From: Clostridia bacterium
GTDB taxonomy: Bacteria > Bacillota > Clostridia > Oscillospirales > Acutalibacteraceae
Assembly (NCBI GenBank): GCA_017397845.1
Contig: JAFQHU010000001.1
Span: forward strand, 1-64,000
Length of the DNA stretch: 64,000 nt
Direction: 5' to 3'
The translations under genes were made by a program, and so were the position numbers. Positions within the stretch are counted from its first letter, which is position 1, and the number at the start of each line of letters is the position of its first letter. Of this stretch, positions 17,157 through 25,865 are shown piece after piece. Below the pieces are notes generated by a model. The model made no database searches. It was given only the letters and a program-made list of their open reading frames with translations, and was not told the origin of the DNA.

Positions 17157-18626
17157 TTAAGGCATGCTTTTTTTTACTTCCTCATAGCCGTGATGATAAT
17201 CATCATATTCAAGAGTGCCTTTTTCTAAAAGTCCGTCCGTAAACCACAGCTGAATAAAAATATCTGTATCGTAAGGGTAAGTGTCCGTTTGGCGTGTTTG
17301 TGAATGGATTCTGTAATAATCCTTCAGTACACCATTTTCACTTTCTGAAAAGACAGTATAGAAATGACCGTTTTCTTCGCCCAGCTTGCGGAGGACTTCT
17401 GTTTTACTGTCACCTTTTTTCATTCTTTCGAAATCAGCGATGCATTTATCTGTGTCACAGTCAGCTGAGCAGTAATGGTGCTTACTGCCGTATCTGTCTT
17501 CGTACTTCGAGCCGACACCGATACCCTTGCCTGTGACTATTCCTTTTTCATCGGAACGGATGAAGAAGAGCCCATTATCATCACGGTAGTAGTATTCTTT
17601 ATCTGCTTTGAAGAAAATCTCATAATCCTCACCGAAAAAGAAATTCATCTCACCGAGGTTATATCGCAGCATCTTTTCTTCCTGACGGCTTAGTGTTTTT
17701 GCATAATCCTCACTGTTAACATAGCCGAGATATTCAAGGTAAGGCTTTGCATCCTCATAAGTACAGCCGAGGGGGATGCTATCATATGTGCTCAGGGCTT
17801 CTTCTGTTACCGTATCATTTTTATAGTCAAACCAGGTGCGGTAACCTGTGTAATATTCATCAGCAGGAGTGTAGATGATTCCGCTTAATACAGATGCTGC
17901 ACACAGTATGACCGCCAAAACAGACAGACCATTTAAGGCTTCCTTTTCGCTATTCTTTCTCTTTCGGACGGCTCTGCTGAGGAAAAAGGACACTAGTACC
18001 GACACACCGAGATAAATCCAAGCACCCAATACAGCGAGATAGTCCGGTAAATCATCGGCTACATTCTTCATTATCATAGGCGTAAACATTTCTAAAAGGT
18101 ATGAAATGTTTATGGGAGCAGCGTAAAAGGCTGATTGGGGATAGCAGACGAGAAGCATAGAGCAGATAATCAGCAGATTTGAAATACCTGTAGCAACAAG
18201 ACTTTTACGGTAACCCTTTTTAAAGCAGAATATAATCTGTAAAACAGAAAAGCTTACGAAAAATGTGCTCAAAGAAACGCCCCAGCCTTCAGGGTCAGGC
18301 ATACGGTCAGCGGAAAAAACAAAGTTACCCGTAAATGCACAGATTAAATTAAAAATTATGGGAATAATTCCTGCGATAACCGCATAGTAAAATCTTTCGT
18401 GGTAAAGCTCCTCGAAATTCCCTTTTATGCTTTCCTTCATTTCATTTTCTTCACCGAAGCATTCCATACTTTTCTTAAGGGCAGTTTCTTTGTCGTAGTC
18501 TATTTCTATGTAAAAATCGGCTCTGTCGAAAATGTGACATTCCATTTCATCGTATAACTGCTGTCTTTTCTTTTTAGGGATATTTTCGGGAATAAATGAG
18601 TTGATAAAGTTACGGATGTCGGTCAT
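17157..18626 (-). CDS. HAAS-domain membrane protein, PadR partner
   Basis: A 489-residue membrane protein. Residues about 1-75 form a helical HAAS-like domain (many Lys/Glu, then ALKKSMECFG), which is typically encoded next to PadR regulators and thought to pass signals to them. About six hydrophobic segments follow (around 80-270) and then a large soluble C-terminal domain. The start is ATG 18626 with AAAGGCGGTG about 7 nt upstream; the longer TTG frame at 18647 overlaps the padR stop. It is co-transcribed with the regulator, 17 nt away. Confidence 0.8.
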   Translation of the reverse strand: MTDIRNFINSFIPENIPKKKRQQLYDEMECHIFDRADFYIEIDYDKETALKKSMECFGEENEMKESIKGNFEELYHERFYYAVIAGIIPIIFNLICAFTGNFVFSADRMPDPEGWGVSLSTFFVSFSVLQIIFCFKKGYRKSLVATGISNLLIICSMLLVCYPQSAFYAAPINISYLLEMFTPMIMKNVADDLPDYLAVLGAWIYLGVSVLVSFFLSRAVRKRKNSEKEALNGLSVLAVILCAASVLSGIIYTPADEYYTGYRTWFDYKNDTVTEEALSTYDSIPLGCTYEDAKPYLEYLGYVNSEDYAKTLSRQEEKMLRYNLGEMNFFFGEDYEIFFKADKEYYYRDDNGLFFIRSDEKGIVTGKGIGVGSKYEDRYGSKHHYCSADCDTDKCIADFERMKKGDSKTEVLRKLGEENGHFYTVFSESENGVLKDYYRIHSQTRQTDTYPYDTDIFIQLWFTDGLLEKGTLEYDDYHHGYEEVKKSMP

Positions 18627-18643
18627 ATTAACACCGCCTTTTT

Positions 18644-18985
18644 TCAAGTCAGTACCGCCTTAGCGGTAATAACCTTTTTAACAGCTACGGAATATGCTTC
18701 CCATTCCTCTCTGTTTTCCTTCAGTGCATCGAGCCCTTTTCGGGTGATGTGGTAGTATTTTCTCTTTCTGCCCTGCTCACTTTCCTCCCAGTAGGACTTT
18801 ACATAGCCGTCCTTTTCGAAGGCGTGCAGAATGGGGTAAAGGGTGCCCTCCTTCAGGGTGAATACGGATTCGGAGCGCATCTCGATTTCCTTGACTATCC
18901 GATAGCCGTACATATCCTCCTTTTCGAGAACAGAGAGAACTAAAAGTGAGCTGCTGCCTTTTGTAAGCTCTTTTTTGATGTTCAT
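18644..18985 (-). CDS. PadR-family transcriptional regulator
   Basis: A 113-residue winged-helix repressor. The segment LVLSVLEKEDMYGYRIVKEI and the wing (LYPILHAFEKDGYV then EQGRKRKYYHIT) are the family signature. PadR proteins bind their own promoter as dimers and are released by ligands. The start is ATG 18985, because AAGGAGG (18999-18993) lies 7 nt upstream; TTG 18991 would nearly touch it. A perfect inverted repeat overlaps its transcription start, so autoregulation is likely. Confidence 0.94.
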   Translation of the reverse strand: MNIKKELTKGSSSLLVLSVLEKEDMYGYRIVKEIEMRSESVFTLKEGTLYPILHAFEKDGYVKSYWEESEQGRKRKYYHITRKGLDALKENREEWEAYSVAVKKVITAKAVLT

Positions 18986-18998
18986 AATCAAACCTCCT

Positions 18999-19064
18999 TA
19001 CATAGAATTACTATATACATCTGTGTTCTATGTATAGTGTAGCACGGAAAGAATGGTTTGTCAA
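18999..19064 (-). promoter_or_regulatory. padR promoter with inverted-repeat operator
   Basis: Minus-strand TTGACA (19064-19059) and TACACT (19041-19036), 17 nt apart. The perfect 9-bp inverted repeat TACATAGAA (18999-19007) / TTCTATGTA (19026-19034) brackets the start of transcription and fits the ATGT/ACAT pattern of PadR sites. Confidence 0.8.
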
Positions 19065-19158
19065 GATTGACTCTTTCTCTTTATGATGATAAAAATAAAA
19101 TATAAATGCAACATTTTATCCTTCTCGAAGGAACTAATAGTGAAAGGGGGAATGTAAA

Positions 19159-19659
19159 ATGAAAATTCAACCGCTGCGTACGGACGGTTGTTTTGAAGAA
19201 GTAATGGAAAAGTATTCGGATATGATTTACCGAATAGCTTATGCCAATGTCAGAGTAAAGGCGGATGCTGAGGATGTTTTTCAGGAGGTATGGTGCAGAT
19301 ATTATCAGAAAAATAAAACCTTTGAAAGCGAGGAGCACAGGCGCAATTGGCTGATAAATGTTACACTGAAATGCTGTAAAAAGATTTACAGCTCTGTAAG
19401 ATACAAAAGAACAATTCTTACGGATGACATGTCTCTTTTAAAGGAAAGACTTCCCGAAAGGGATTTTGAATTATATGATGCGGTTATCCGTCTGCCGGAA
19501 AAATACCGTATACCGATATACCTTTATTATTATGAGGGCTTTTCCGTAAATGAAATCAGTGACATAACCAAAACGAATCCCTCCACCGTCAGAAGTCAGA
19601 TGAAGCGTGGCAGAGAAAAACTGAAAGAAATATTGAAGGGAGATGAATTCAGTGAATAA
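19159..19659 (+). CDS. ECF-type RNA polymerase sigma factor
   Basis: A 166-residue sigma-70 family protein with only regions 2 and 4. Region 2 spans about residues 15-75 (YSDMIYRIAYANVR, then ADAEDVFQEVW), and region 4 about 105-155 (LPEKYRIPIYLYYYEGFSV...STVRSQMKRGREKLK). It should direct a small stress-type regulon. GAAAGGGGG precedes ATG 19159. Its end overlaps the start of the next gene, which encodes a single-span membrane protein that probably restrains it. Confidence 0.94.
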   Translation: MKIQPLRTDGCFEEVMEKYSDMIYRIAYANVRVKADAEDVFQEVWCRYYQKNKTFESEEHRRNWLINVTLKCCKKIYSSVRYKRTILTDDMSLLKERLPERDFELYDAVIRLPEKYRIPIYLYYYEGFSVNEISDITKTNPSTVRSQMKRGREKLKEILKGDEFSE

Positions 19660-20539
19660 AGAAAGTATAGAAATTATCCGTGATACCTTAAAGCCTGATG
19701 CGGTGCTTCTGGAAAAAACGAAATTCAAGGCTGTCAGCACAAAGAAAATGAATATACATATACCTGCTTTGATTGCTGCGTGCCTGATTGTGATTATCTG
19801 TGTAGCCTTTACGGTGACCGGACCGGACAGCACAGATTTTATCCCGACGGCTCCGGTGAGCGAGACCGAAGCAGAAGCAAAGGAGCTTTTATACAGTGAG
19901 CTTGTGCCTCAGGGCTCTTTGAAAGAGAATAAATTTGACCGCAATGTTATTTTATCCGTTGCGCCCTTCAGCGAAACTTATCTTAAAGACAGTGCGGCAG
20001 TTATAGAGGGAGAAATTCTCTCTGTAGGTAAAAAGGAATACACTGTTATTTATGAATTTGACAAATTTGAAAAGGGCGGCAGACTCACTCAGAAAACCGA
20101 AACTCTGATTATTGAAATCAGGGCAGACAAGGTATGGTGCGGAGATATAAAAGAGGGGGAAACTGTCACCGTTGAAACCGAAATGTATTTTATGATGCTT
20201 CCTGCAGTGGGCAGAAAATATGTACTGCCTCTTTGTGATGAGGGCAAGGAAATAAAGTTTGATGAAGCAGGTCAAACCTATCTCAGCGGAAATATAAAGC
20301 GAGAGAGTATATACAGTATTATTTATCCCTTTCAGATGCAGATAGAGAAAACCGAAAAAGGCTATCTTTTCCCTGCTACCTGGAAAAGCCTTGTCACAGC
20401 AGACACAAAGGATGTTACTGTTGACATAAATCTTGCTGATGAGGAGCAATATTATGCGGATAAAATGAAGTTGAACAGTAAAGAGGTATTCACTGAGCAG
20501 TTTACGAAGCTTCTGAACAAGCTGAATTTAACAAATTAA
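19652..20539 (+). CDS. Probable membrane-bound anti-sigma partner of ECF factor
   Basis: A 295-residue protein with a short cytoplasmic N-terminus (about 35 residues), one transmembrane helix (about 36-54) and an extracytoplasmic domain. GTG 19652 is preferred: GAAGGGAG (19635-19642) stands 9 nt upstream, whereas ATG 19643 directly touches it. The reading frame overlaps the sigma gene by 8 bases. Topology and position support an anti-sigma role, but no ZAS-type HxxxCxxC motif is seen, so the mechanism would differ from zinc anti-sigmas. A terminator follows. Confidence 0.78.
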   Translation: MNKESIEIIRDTLKPDAVLLEKTKFKAVSTKKMNIHIPALIAACLIVIICVAFTVTGPDSTDFIPTAPVSETEAEAKELLYSELVPQGSLKENKFDRNVILSVAPFSETYLKDSAAVIEGEILSVGKKEYTVIYEFDKFEKGGRLTQKTETLIIEIRADKVWCGDIKEGETVTVETEMYFMMLPAVGRKYVLPLCDEGKEIKFDEAGQTYLSGNIKRESIYSIIYPFQMQIEKTEKGYLFPATWKSLVTADTKDVTVDINLADEEQYYADKMKLNSKEVFTEQFTKLLNKLNLTN

Positions 20540-20543
20540 AGCA

Positions 20544-20563
20544 GGACACGGCGTGCCGTGACC
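20544..20563. repeat. Dispersed palindrome, GACACGGC/GCCGTGACC type
   Basis: GGACACGGCGTGCCGTGACC. Copies of the same palindromic unit occur at 25623-25643, 26517-26536 and 39667-39687, with changed centres. Confidence 0.75.
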
Positions 20564-20576
20564 GCGGCAAACAAAA

Positions 20577-20607
20577 AAACCGCAGGGATCTTACTCTCTG
20601 CGGTTTT
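20577..20607. terminator. Bidirectional terminator
   Basis: AAACCGCAG and CTGCGGTTT arms (20577-20585, 20598-20606) with T-rich ends. A nearly identical hairpin ends the gene at 21517. Confidence 0.88.
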
Positions 20608-20827
20608 ATAGTATATCTTCATATTCTATATCAAGCAGTTTTACCAGAGTCTTAAACTCGTCGATATAAATGTGTCTTTGTCCGACTTCGATTTTTGCTA
20701 AAGCACTTCTCGTTATATCACAGCCCTCAAGTTGTAGCTTAGTAGACAGCAATTCCTGTGTCATTTTTCTTTTTTCACGGTAGAAGCGTATTTTTTTGCC
20801 TATTTCTTTTTCATATTCTGGGTTCAA
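20606..20827 (-). CDS. Xre-family transcriptional regulator
   Basis: A 73-residue cro/C1-type helix-turn-helix protein: IRFYREKRKMTQELLSTKL, then ITRSALAKIEVGQRHI, and a C-terminal LLDIEYEDIL. The start is TTG 20827, because AGGAG (20840-20836) lies 8 nt upstream; the in-frame ATG 20851 lacks a ribosome binding site and sits on the operator half-site. It is divergent from the SHOCT-protein gene, and palindromic TTGCAC sites lie between them. Confidence 0.88.
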   Translation of the reverse strand: MNPEYEKEIGKKIRFYREKRKMTQELLSTKLQLEGCDITRSALAKIEVGQRHIYIDEFKTLVKLLDIEYEDIL

Positions 20828-20850
20828 TACACTCACTCCTTCACAGATCA

Positions 20851-20930
20851 TTTTGCACTAAAATGAGAACAAAAGCCTTGACTTTATTTTAGGTTGGAGT
20901 TATAATATCTTTGCACTTATATAGGTGCAA
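20851..20930 (+). promoter_or_regulatory. Promoter and Xre operator of SHOCT-protein gene
   Basis: TTGACT (20878-20883) and TATAAT (20901-20906), with a 17-nt spacer. A palindrome, TTGCAC (20911-20916) / GTGCAA (20925-20930), sits just downstream of the -10 at the start of transcription. A half-site TTTTGCAC occurs at 20851-20858 beside the regulator start. Confidence 0.85.
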
Positions 20931-20959
20931 AAATACAAATTTATTAAAGGAGAAAAATA

Positions 20960-21517
20960 ATGAGTAAAGAATTATTGAGTTTTAAGGCTACACATAAAGC
21001 TTTGGGTGCAATTGTTACAGATGTATGTGTGTATGAAGATAGAATTTTTCTTAAAAGAAAAATTTCAGGTGTTTTATCTCTTACTGTTAAACTTCCGTCA
21101 GAAACAACAGTCTATTTTAAGGATATATCGGGAGTGACTTTTTCAAAACCGACAGTAACTAATAGTATAGGATGGATAGAACTCAGCGGTATAAATTCAA
21201 ATGCTTCAACAATGAAGACTGTAGATGTAAACGGAAAGGTATTAAGTAATGTTGAGCAGACTAATGCAATGGGCAATCCCTACTGCATTATTTTTAGTAA
21301 AAAAGAGAAAGATGAGATAGAAGAGAAATACGCTGAATTGAAACGAATTTTTGAAGAGTATAAATCGAATGAGTCCAACAGTGTGAGTGTAATAAATTGT
21401 GCTCCAAGCGAATCGTCGTTGGATAAAATAAAAAAATTAAAGGAACTCTATGATATGGGCGCTATTAGCGAAGAAGAGTTTGAAAAAAACAAAAATGCTT
21501 TAATGCAGAACTTATAA
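20960..21517 (+). CDS. PH-like and SHOCT-domain protein
   Basis: A 185-residue soluble protein. Residues about 1-115 form a beta-rich PH-like domain (DRIFLKRK..., then KDISGVTFSKP), followed by a short coiled coil. The end is a SHOCT motif (LDKIKKLKELYDMGAISEEEFEKNK, about 153-178), a helical module found at the end of many bacterial proteins and thought to mediate oligomerisation. Its cellular role is unknown. AAAGGAG is 8 nt upstream. The divergent Xre protein is its likely repressor. Confidence 0.85.
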   Translation: MSKELLSFKATHKALGAIVTDVCVYEDRIFLKRKISGVLSLTVKLPSETTVYFKDISGVTFSKPTVTNSIGWIELSGINSNASTMKTVDVNGKVLSNVEQTNAMGNPYCIIFSKKEKDEIEEKYAELKRIFEEYKSNESNSVSVINCAPSESSLDKIKKLKELYDMGAISEEEFEKNKNALMQNL

Positions 21518-21524
21518 AAACAAC

Positions 21525-21556
21525 AAACCGCAGGGATTTAACTCTCTGCGGTTTAT
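21525..21556 (+). terminator. Terminator of SHOCT-protein gene
   Basis: AAACCGCAG (21525-21533) pairs with CTGCGGTTT (21546-21554); it is nearly the same hairpin as at 20577. Confidence 0.85.
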
Positions 21557-21580
21557 GTATGTTTAATTTCGGGGTAAAAA

Positions 21581-21680
21581 CCTCTCAGTCACTTCGTGAC
21601 AGCTCTCCTTTCAGGAGAGCCTATTTTTGCCTAGCCTGAAAGGAGAGGTGTCACGGCTATGCCGTGACGGAGAGGTTTCC
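21581..21680. repeat. Dispersed hairpin repeat, full-length copy (family A)
   Basis: Two related halves in inverted orientation: CCTCTCAGTCACTTCGTGAC with GCTCTCC/GGAGAGC, then CCTGAAAGGAGAGGTG with the variable stem TCACGG/CCGTGA and CGGAGAGGTTT. It separates two convergent genes. Further copies are at 23457, 25653, 26567, 31474, 33902, 49963 and 51228. Confidence 0.88.
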
Positions 21681-21683
21681 GAA

Positions 21684-23366
21684 TTAAAACAGTCCTGTAA
21701 TCTTGCCTTCTGCGTCAACATCAATTTTTTCTGCGGCGGGAACTTTGGGCAGACCGGGCATAGTCATGATGTCACCGGTGAGGACCACGATAAAGCCTGC
21801 ACCTGCGGAAACCTTTACGTTCCTTACGGTTACGGTGAAATCGACGGGTGCGCCGAGCTTGGTCGGGTCATCGGAAAAGCTGTACTGTGTCTTTGCCACA
21901 CAGACGGGAAGCTTGTCAAGTCCCATATCGCAAAGCTTTTTGATCTGCTTTTGAGCAGAGGGGAGAATAGCCACATCCTTACCGCCGTAAACCTTGGTAA
22001 CGATGTCTTTGATTTTGTCTTCGACGGTGTCGTTTACATCGTAGGAGAAGCTGAAAGCTGAATTATCCTCTTCTTCGCAGAGACGGACAACTTCTTTGGC
22101 GAGCTCTTCACCGCCTTTGCCGCCGTCAGCCCATACGGTGGAAAGACATACATTTACGCCCAGCTCCTTGCATTTGGCGATAACGAAATCGATTTCCTTG
22201 TCAGTATCTGTGGGGAAGCGGTTAACGGCAACCACACAGGGAAGCTTGTATACATTTTTGATATTGGAAACGTGGCGGAGAAGATTCGGAATACCCTTTT
22301 CGAGAGCCTCGATGTTTTCTTCGCCTAAAGCAGTCTTAGGCAAACCGCCGTGCATTTTAAGGGCGCGGATGGTAGCAACCATAACCACAGCCGAGGGAGT
22401 AAGACCCGCCATACGGCATTTGATGTCGAGGAATTTCTCCGCACCGAGATCAGCACCGAAGCCTGCCTCCGTGATGGCATAGTCACCCATTTTGAGGGCA
22501 GTTTTGGTGGCGATAACGGAGTTACAGCCGTGAGCGATGTTTGCGAAGGGACCGCCGTGAACGAAGGCGGGAGTGCCTTCGAGGGTTTGAACAAGATTAG
22601 GCTTGAGAGCGTCCTTTAAAAGAGCAGTCATAGCGCCTGCCGCATTGAGCTGACCGCAGGTAACGGGTTCGTCCTTGTAATTATAGCCGACGATGATGCG
22701 GGAAAGTCTTTCCTTAAGGTCGGTTACCGATGAGGCAAGACAGAGAACAGCCATAACCTCACTTGCCACGGTGATGTCAAATCCGTCCTCACGGGGTGTG
22801 CCGTTGATTCTGCCGCCTAAACCGTCGGTGATGAAGCGGAGCTGTCTGTCGTTCATGTCCACACAGCGCTTCCATGTAATTCTTCTCACATCGATGCCGA
22901 GAGAGTTGCCCTGCTGGATGTGGTTGTCGAGCATAGCGGCTAAAAGGTTGTTTGCACTTGTGATGGCGTGGAAGTCACCTGTGAAATGGAGATTGATGTC
23001 CTCCATAGGTACAACCTGAGCATATCCGCCGCCTGCGGCACCGCCCTTGACGCCGAAAACGGGACCCAATGAGGGCTCACGGAGAGCTACGGTAACCTTT
23101 TTACCGATTCTGTTCATACCGTCGGCAAGACCGATGGTGGTCGTTGTTTTGCCTTCGCCGGCGGGGGTGGGGGTGATGGCGGTAACGAGAACGAGCTTAC
23201 CGTCTTTTTTATCTTTAGCATCATTTAAAATGGAAAGGTCAATCTTTGCTTTATATTTGCCGTACTGTTCGATATATTTTTCGTCTACCTCGGCCTTTTT
23301 TGCTATTTCGGTTATGTGCTTCATTTTGCACTGCTGAGCGATTTCGATGTCGCTTAAATAAGCCAT
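21684..23366 (-). CDS. fhs: Formate--tetrahydrofolate ligase
   Basis: Makes 10-formyl-tetrahydrofolate from formate, ATP and tetrahydrofolate, feeding one-carbon metabolism or the methyl branch of the Wood-Ljungdahl pathway. The 560-residue length is normal. The ATP-binding segment [14 protein letters not shown] is near residues 65-78, [20 protein letters not shown] near 108-127, and the C-terminal half is intact. The start is ATG 23366, with AAGGAGGAAG 6 nt upstream; an upstream ATG frame at 23438 begins at the promoter. No other folate genes lie nearby. Confidence 0.97.
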   Translation of the reverse strand: MAYLSDIEIAQQCKMKHITEIAKKAEVDEKYIEQYGKYKAKIDLSILNDAKDKKDGKLVLVTAITPTPAGEGKTTTTIGLADGMNRIGKKVTVALREPSLGPVFGVKGGAAGGGYAQVVPMEDINLHFTGDFHAITSANNLLAAMLDNHIQQGNSLGIDVRRITWKRCVDMNDRQLRFITDGLGGRINGTPREDGFDITVASEVMAVLCLASSVTDLKERLSRIIVGYNYKDEPVTCGQLNAAGAMTALLKDALKPNLVQTLEGTPAFVHGGPFANIAHGCNSVIATKTALKMGDYAITEAGFGADLGAEKFLDIKCRMAGLTPSAVVMVATIRALKMHGGLPKTALGEENIEALEKGIPNLLRHVSNIKNVYKLPCVVAVNRFPTDTDKEIDFVIAKCKELGVNVCLSTVWADGGKGGEELAKEVVRLCEEEDNSAFSFSYDVNDTVEDKIKDIVTKVYGGKDVAILPSAQKQIKKLCDMGLDKLPVCVAKTQYSFSDDPTKLGAPVDFTVTVRNVKVSAGAGFIVVLTGDIMTMPGLPKVPAAEKIDVDAEGKITGLF

Positions 23367-23384
23367 TTTTTCTTCCTCCTTATT

Positions 23385-23443
23385 ATCTGCACGGGGCAGA
23401 TGTACATTATTTATAGTATATATTATTACGGGAAACAAGTCAA
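23385..23443 (-). promoter_or_regulatory. fhs promoter and leader hairpin
   Basis: Minus-strand TTGACT (23443-23438) and TATACT (23420-23415), 17 nt apart. A hairpin ATCTGC/GCAGAT (23401-23396, 23390-23385) sits just before the ribosome binding site. Confidence 0.82.
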
Positions 23444-23456
23444 TAGATTTTTTTTG

Positions 23457-23520
23457 ACCTCTCCGTGACAGTTTCTTTTCAGAGAAGCCATATCAAACCT
23501 TTCATGAATGGAGAGGGTAT
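23457..23520. repeat. Degenerate copy of family A hairpin repeat
   Basis: CCTCTCCGTGACAG...TTTTCAGAGAAGCC...TTTCATGAATGGAGAGGG follows the family A pattern but with weakened stems. Confidence 0.6.
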
Positions 23521-23562
23521 GACGAAAAAACAACCGCTCATTTTATGTGGTAAAATAAGCGG

Positions 23563-23775
23563 TTATGTGTTGGTTTTCGGGTTGTCGGTTCTGTCGAGCA
23601 GATAATCAACTGAAACATCATAGAAATCTGCCAACTTGATTAAAACTGCCGTGGGAATATCGTTTTCTCCTGTTTCATATTTGGAATATCCCGTCTGACT
23701 CATTCCGAGGTACTGTGCCACCTTGGTCTGATTGAGGTCTTTATCTTCCCTCATATCTCTTATGCGTCGGTACAT
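23563..23775 (-). CDS. Xre-family regulator of the adjacent LRR surface protein
   Basis: A 70-residue cro/C1 helix-turn-helix protein (MREDKDLNQTKVAQYLGMSQ, then YSKYETGENDIPTAVLIKL, then LADFYDVSVDYLL). ATG 23775 has GAGGAG 6 nt upstream. It is divergent from the leucine-rich-repeat gene, with two identical palindromic operators in the shared 130-bp region, so it should control both. The same arrangement is repeated at 31570-33839. Confidence 0.92.
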   Translation of the reverse strand: MYRRIRDMREDKDLNQTKVAQYLGMSQTGYSKYETGENDIPTAVLIKLADFYDVSVDYLLDRTDNPKTNT

Positions 23776-23804
23776 ATTATCAACTCCTCGGAAAAAATAT
23801 TATC

Positions 23805-23851
23805 ATAACCTGTTTCAGGTTATTGACTTATAACCTGTTTCAGGTTATAAT
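23805..23851 (+). promoter_or_regulatory. Promoter with two identical Xre operators
   Basis: The palindrome ATAACCTG-TTT-CAGGTTAT occurs at 23805-23823 and again at 23830-23848, centres 25 bp apart. TTGACT (23823-23828) and TATAAT (23846-23851) are 17 nt apart, so the second operator fills the spacer and would block RNA polymerase. A further hairpin AGCCGA/TTCGGCT lies in the leader at about 23863-23883. Confidence 0.92.
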
Positions 23852-23907
23852 GTTCCCGAAAAGCCGATTGCTTTATTCGGCTGAAAAAAAGAAAGGAAGA
23901 GATATTT

Positions 23908-25572
23908 ATGAAAAAAGTTTTGAAAAACTTAATGCTTGTTATGGTTATGACCTTGCTTTGTATGGCTGTGGCTGTGACGGCGGATGCGGCTTCTTCAGGT
24001 GACTACATCTATGAGGTTGTAAACGGCGAAGCAACTATTACGGGTTATACAGGTAACGGTGGCGTGGTTACCGTTCCGTCAACTCTTGACGGTTATACTG
24101 TAACAGCCATAGGTGATTATGCATTCAGCACGATGGATGCGGATGAAACTGTACAGTTGCCTGCATATAAAATAACAGGAATAACCTTACCTGATACTGT
24201 AAAAACAATCGGTGCGGGGGCTTTTATGCGATTTAATATTTCATATTATTTGAGAACTCTGCTTAATGTTCAGGATTACTCTTTTAATGAAGTTGAAGAT
24301 GTAAGTTTGTTTATTCCTGACAGTGTAGAAACGATTGGTGATGCGGCTTTTGTTTGCACGGAAATGAAAGGCAGTAATGAAAAATACACCGACCTTAAAA
24401 TTAATATTTTTTACGGCGGTACAGAAGCACAGTGGAAAGCTGTGTATAGTGATGATAATATAACACGAGAAGAAACTTTTGTTGATATTGAAGACGAAAC
24501 GGGCAGCTCAATTGATACTGTTATCGGTGATAGGATTGATACAGCCACATACACTGATAAAAACACAGTAGAATATAACTGTTCATGTATCGGGCATATA
24601 TGGAAAGTGACAGACCGTACATATAATGAATGTCAGGACGGCAACACCATCGAATACATATGTACTGTTTGCGGTGAAACAAAAACTGAAACCGTTGCAC
24701 CTAAAGACCACAATTTATGGAATTATCCTACTGATGAAGAACTCTCCACTTTCTGTGGTGAAAGAGATTTCTGGGTTGAATGTGAATATTGTAGTTACGG
24801 AGAATATGTGTGTCTTGATGGTACAGCCGAACACACATGGGATGAAACCGATAGCAGTGAAGAACCGACATGTGGCGATCCGGGTTTTATAGAATATGAA
24901 TGTGAAATCTGTTATGAGTGGTATCGCGAAACAATTCCTGCCACAGGTGAACATGAGTGGTATTGGGTATCAAATAACGATGCTACTTGTACCGAAGACG
25001 GTACAAAAAACAAATGCTGCAGAAATTGTGAGGCTGATGATGTAGAAACCGTAACCGACATCGGCTCAGCCCTCGGTCACGACTACAACGCAAAATGGAC
25101 AGTCCTCACCGAAGCTACCTGTACCTATCCCGGCATCAGCGTAAGAGCCTGTAAGCGCTGTGCTGACATCGAATCAAAGACAGAAGCTTCTTACGGTCAC
25201 TTCGATAATGACGAGGATGGCAAGTGTGACGAATGTAAGGTTATAATTGAAATCTACGCACCCAATGATCCCTCTATTCCCGCTGAACCTCCGGTTTATC
25301 CCGGTGAACCCGACGATACTCATACTGAGCATACCTACGGTGAGTGGACAGAAAAGGACGGTATTATGTACCGTGTATGCACCGGCTGCGGTAATGTTGA
25401 AACCAAGGATATAGACCAAGTCACTCCTGACACACCTGAAGACCCGTCAAAGGATTGCTCCTGTAACTGTCACAAAACAGGCATTATGGGAATCATTTGG
25501 AAAATCCTGCGTTTCTTCTATAAGCTTTTCAGAATAAATCCTGTCTGTGCTTGCGGCATAGCACATTATTAA
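23908..25572 (+). CDS. Secreted BspA-like leucine-rich repeat protein with Cys/aromatic C-terminal motif
   Basis: A 554-residue exported protein. The signal peptide is residues 1-28 (ending TADAA). BspA-type leucine-rich repeats cover about 45-150 (GYTVTAIGDYAF, ITLPDTVKTIGAGAF, LFIPDSVETIGDAAF). Several Cys-pair modules follow (about 215-450; CTVCGETK, CEICYEWY, CRNCEADD). A Pro-rich spacer precedes the end: three Cys and a His (CSCNCHKTG), an amphipathic aromatic helix with IWKI and KLF, then INPVCACGIAHY. The protein at 31908 shares this ending. BspA-like proteins bind host or bacterial surfaces; the role of the ending is unknown. It is controlled by the divergent Xre protein. Confidence 0.88.
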   Translation: MKKVLKNLMLVMVMTLLCMAVAVTADAASSGDYIYEVVNGEATITGYTGNGGVVTVPSTLDGYTVTAIGDYAFSTMDADETVQLPAYKITGITLPDTVKTIGAGAFMRFNISYYLRTLLNVQDYSFNEVEDVSLFIPDSVETIGDAAFVCTEMKGSNEKYTDLKINIFYGGTEAQWKAVYSDDNITREETFVDIEDETGSSIDTVIGDRIDTATYTDKNTVEYNCSCIGHIWKVTDRTYNECQDGNTIEYICTVCGETKTETVAPKDHNLWNYPTDEELSTFCGERDFWVECEYCSYGEYVCLDGTAEHTWDETDSSEEPTCGDPGFIEYECEICYEWYRETIPATGEHEWYWVSNNDATCTEDGTKNKCCRNCEADDVETVTDIGSALGHDYNAKWTVLTEATCTYPGISVRACKRCADIESKTEASYGHFDNDEDGKCDECKVIIEIYAPNDPSIPAEPPVYPGEPDDTHTEHTYGEWTEKDGIMYRVCTGCGNVETKDIDQVTPDTPEDPSKDCSCNCHKTGIMGIIWKILRFFYKLFRINPVCACGIAHY

Positions 25573-25580
25573 TAACATTT

Positions 25581-25612
25581 AAGGGAACGGTGTAGCGCCG
25601 TTTCCTTTTTCT
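25581..25612 (+). terminator. Terminator of first LRR gene
   Basis: AAGGGAACGG (25581-25590) pairs with CCGTTTCCTT (25598-25607), with one G-T pair, followed by T. Confidence 0.85.
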
Positions 25613-25622
25613 CTGTACCGTA

Positions 25623-25753
25623 GTGACACGGCGTGCCGTGACCGCCTGTCAACCCCTCTGTCAGACTGCCGTCTGACAGCTCCCCTTTCAGGGGAGCCTA
25701 AAAATGCCTCGCCTGAAAGGAGAGGTGGCGGCGAAGCCGACGGAGATGTTTCC
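25623..25753. repeat. GACACGGC palindrome plus family A hairpin repeat
   Basis: The palindrome GTGACACGGCGTGCCGTGAC (25623-25642) is followed by a full family A copy (25653-25753) with stems TGTCAGAC/GTCTGACA, GCTCCCC/GGGGAGC and the variable stem CGGC-GAA-GCCG. Confidence 0.85.
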
Positions 25754-25773
25754 ACTGATTGACAAAAGACCGA

Positions 25774-25802
25774 TTGACAAAATATATGGTGTGTGCTACT
25801 AT
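25774..25802 (+). promoter_or_regulatory. Putative promoter for 25866 gene
   Basis: TTGACA (25774-25779) and TACTAT (25797-25802) with a 17-nt spacer. A second TTGACA lies 15 bp upstream. Confidence 0.6.
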
Positions 25803-25865
25803 GAAAATGTAAAGGGATCGGTTGAAAACCGTCCCTTGATTGACATAGAAAAGGATGTTTAACGG

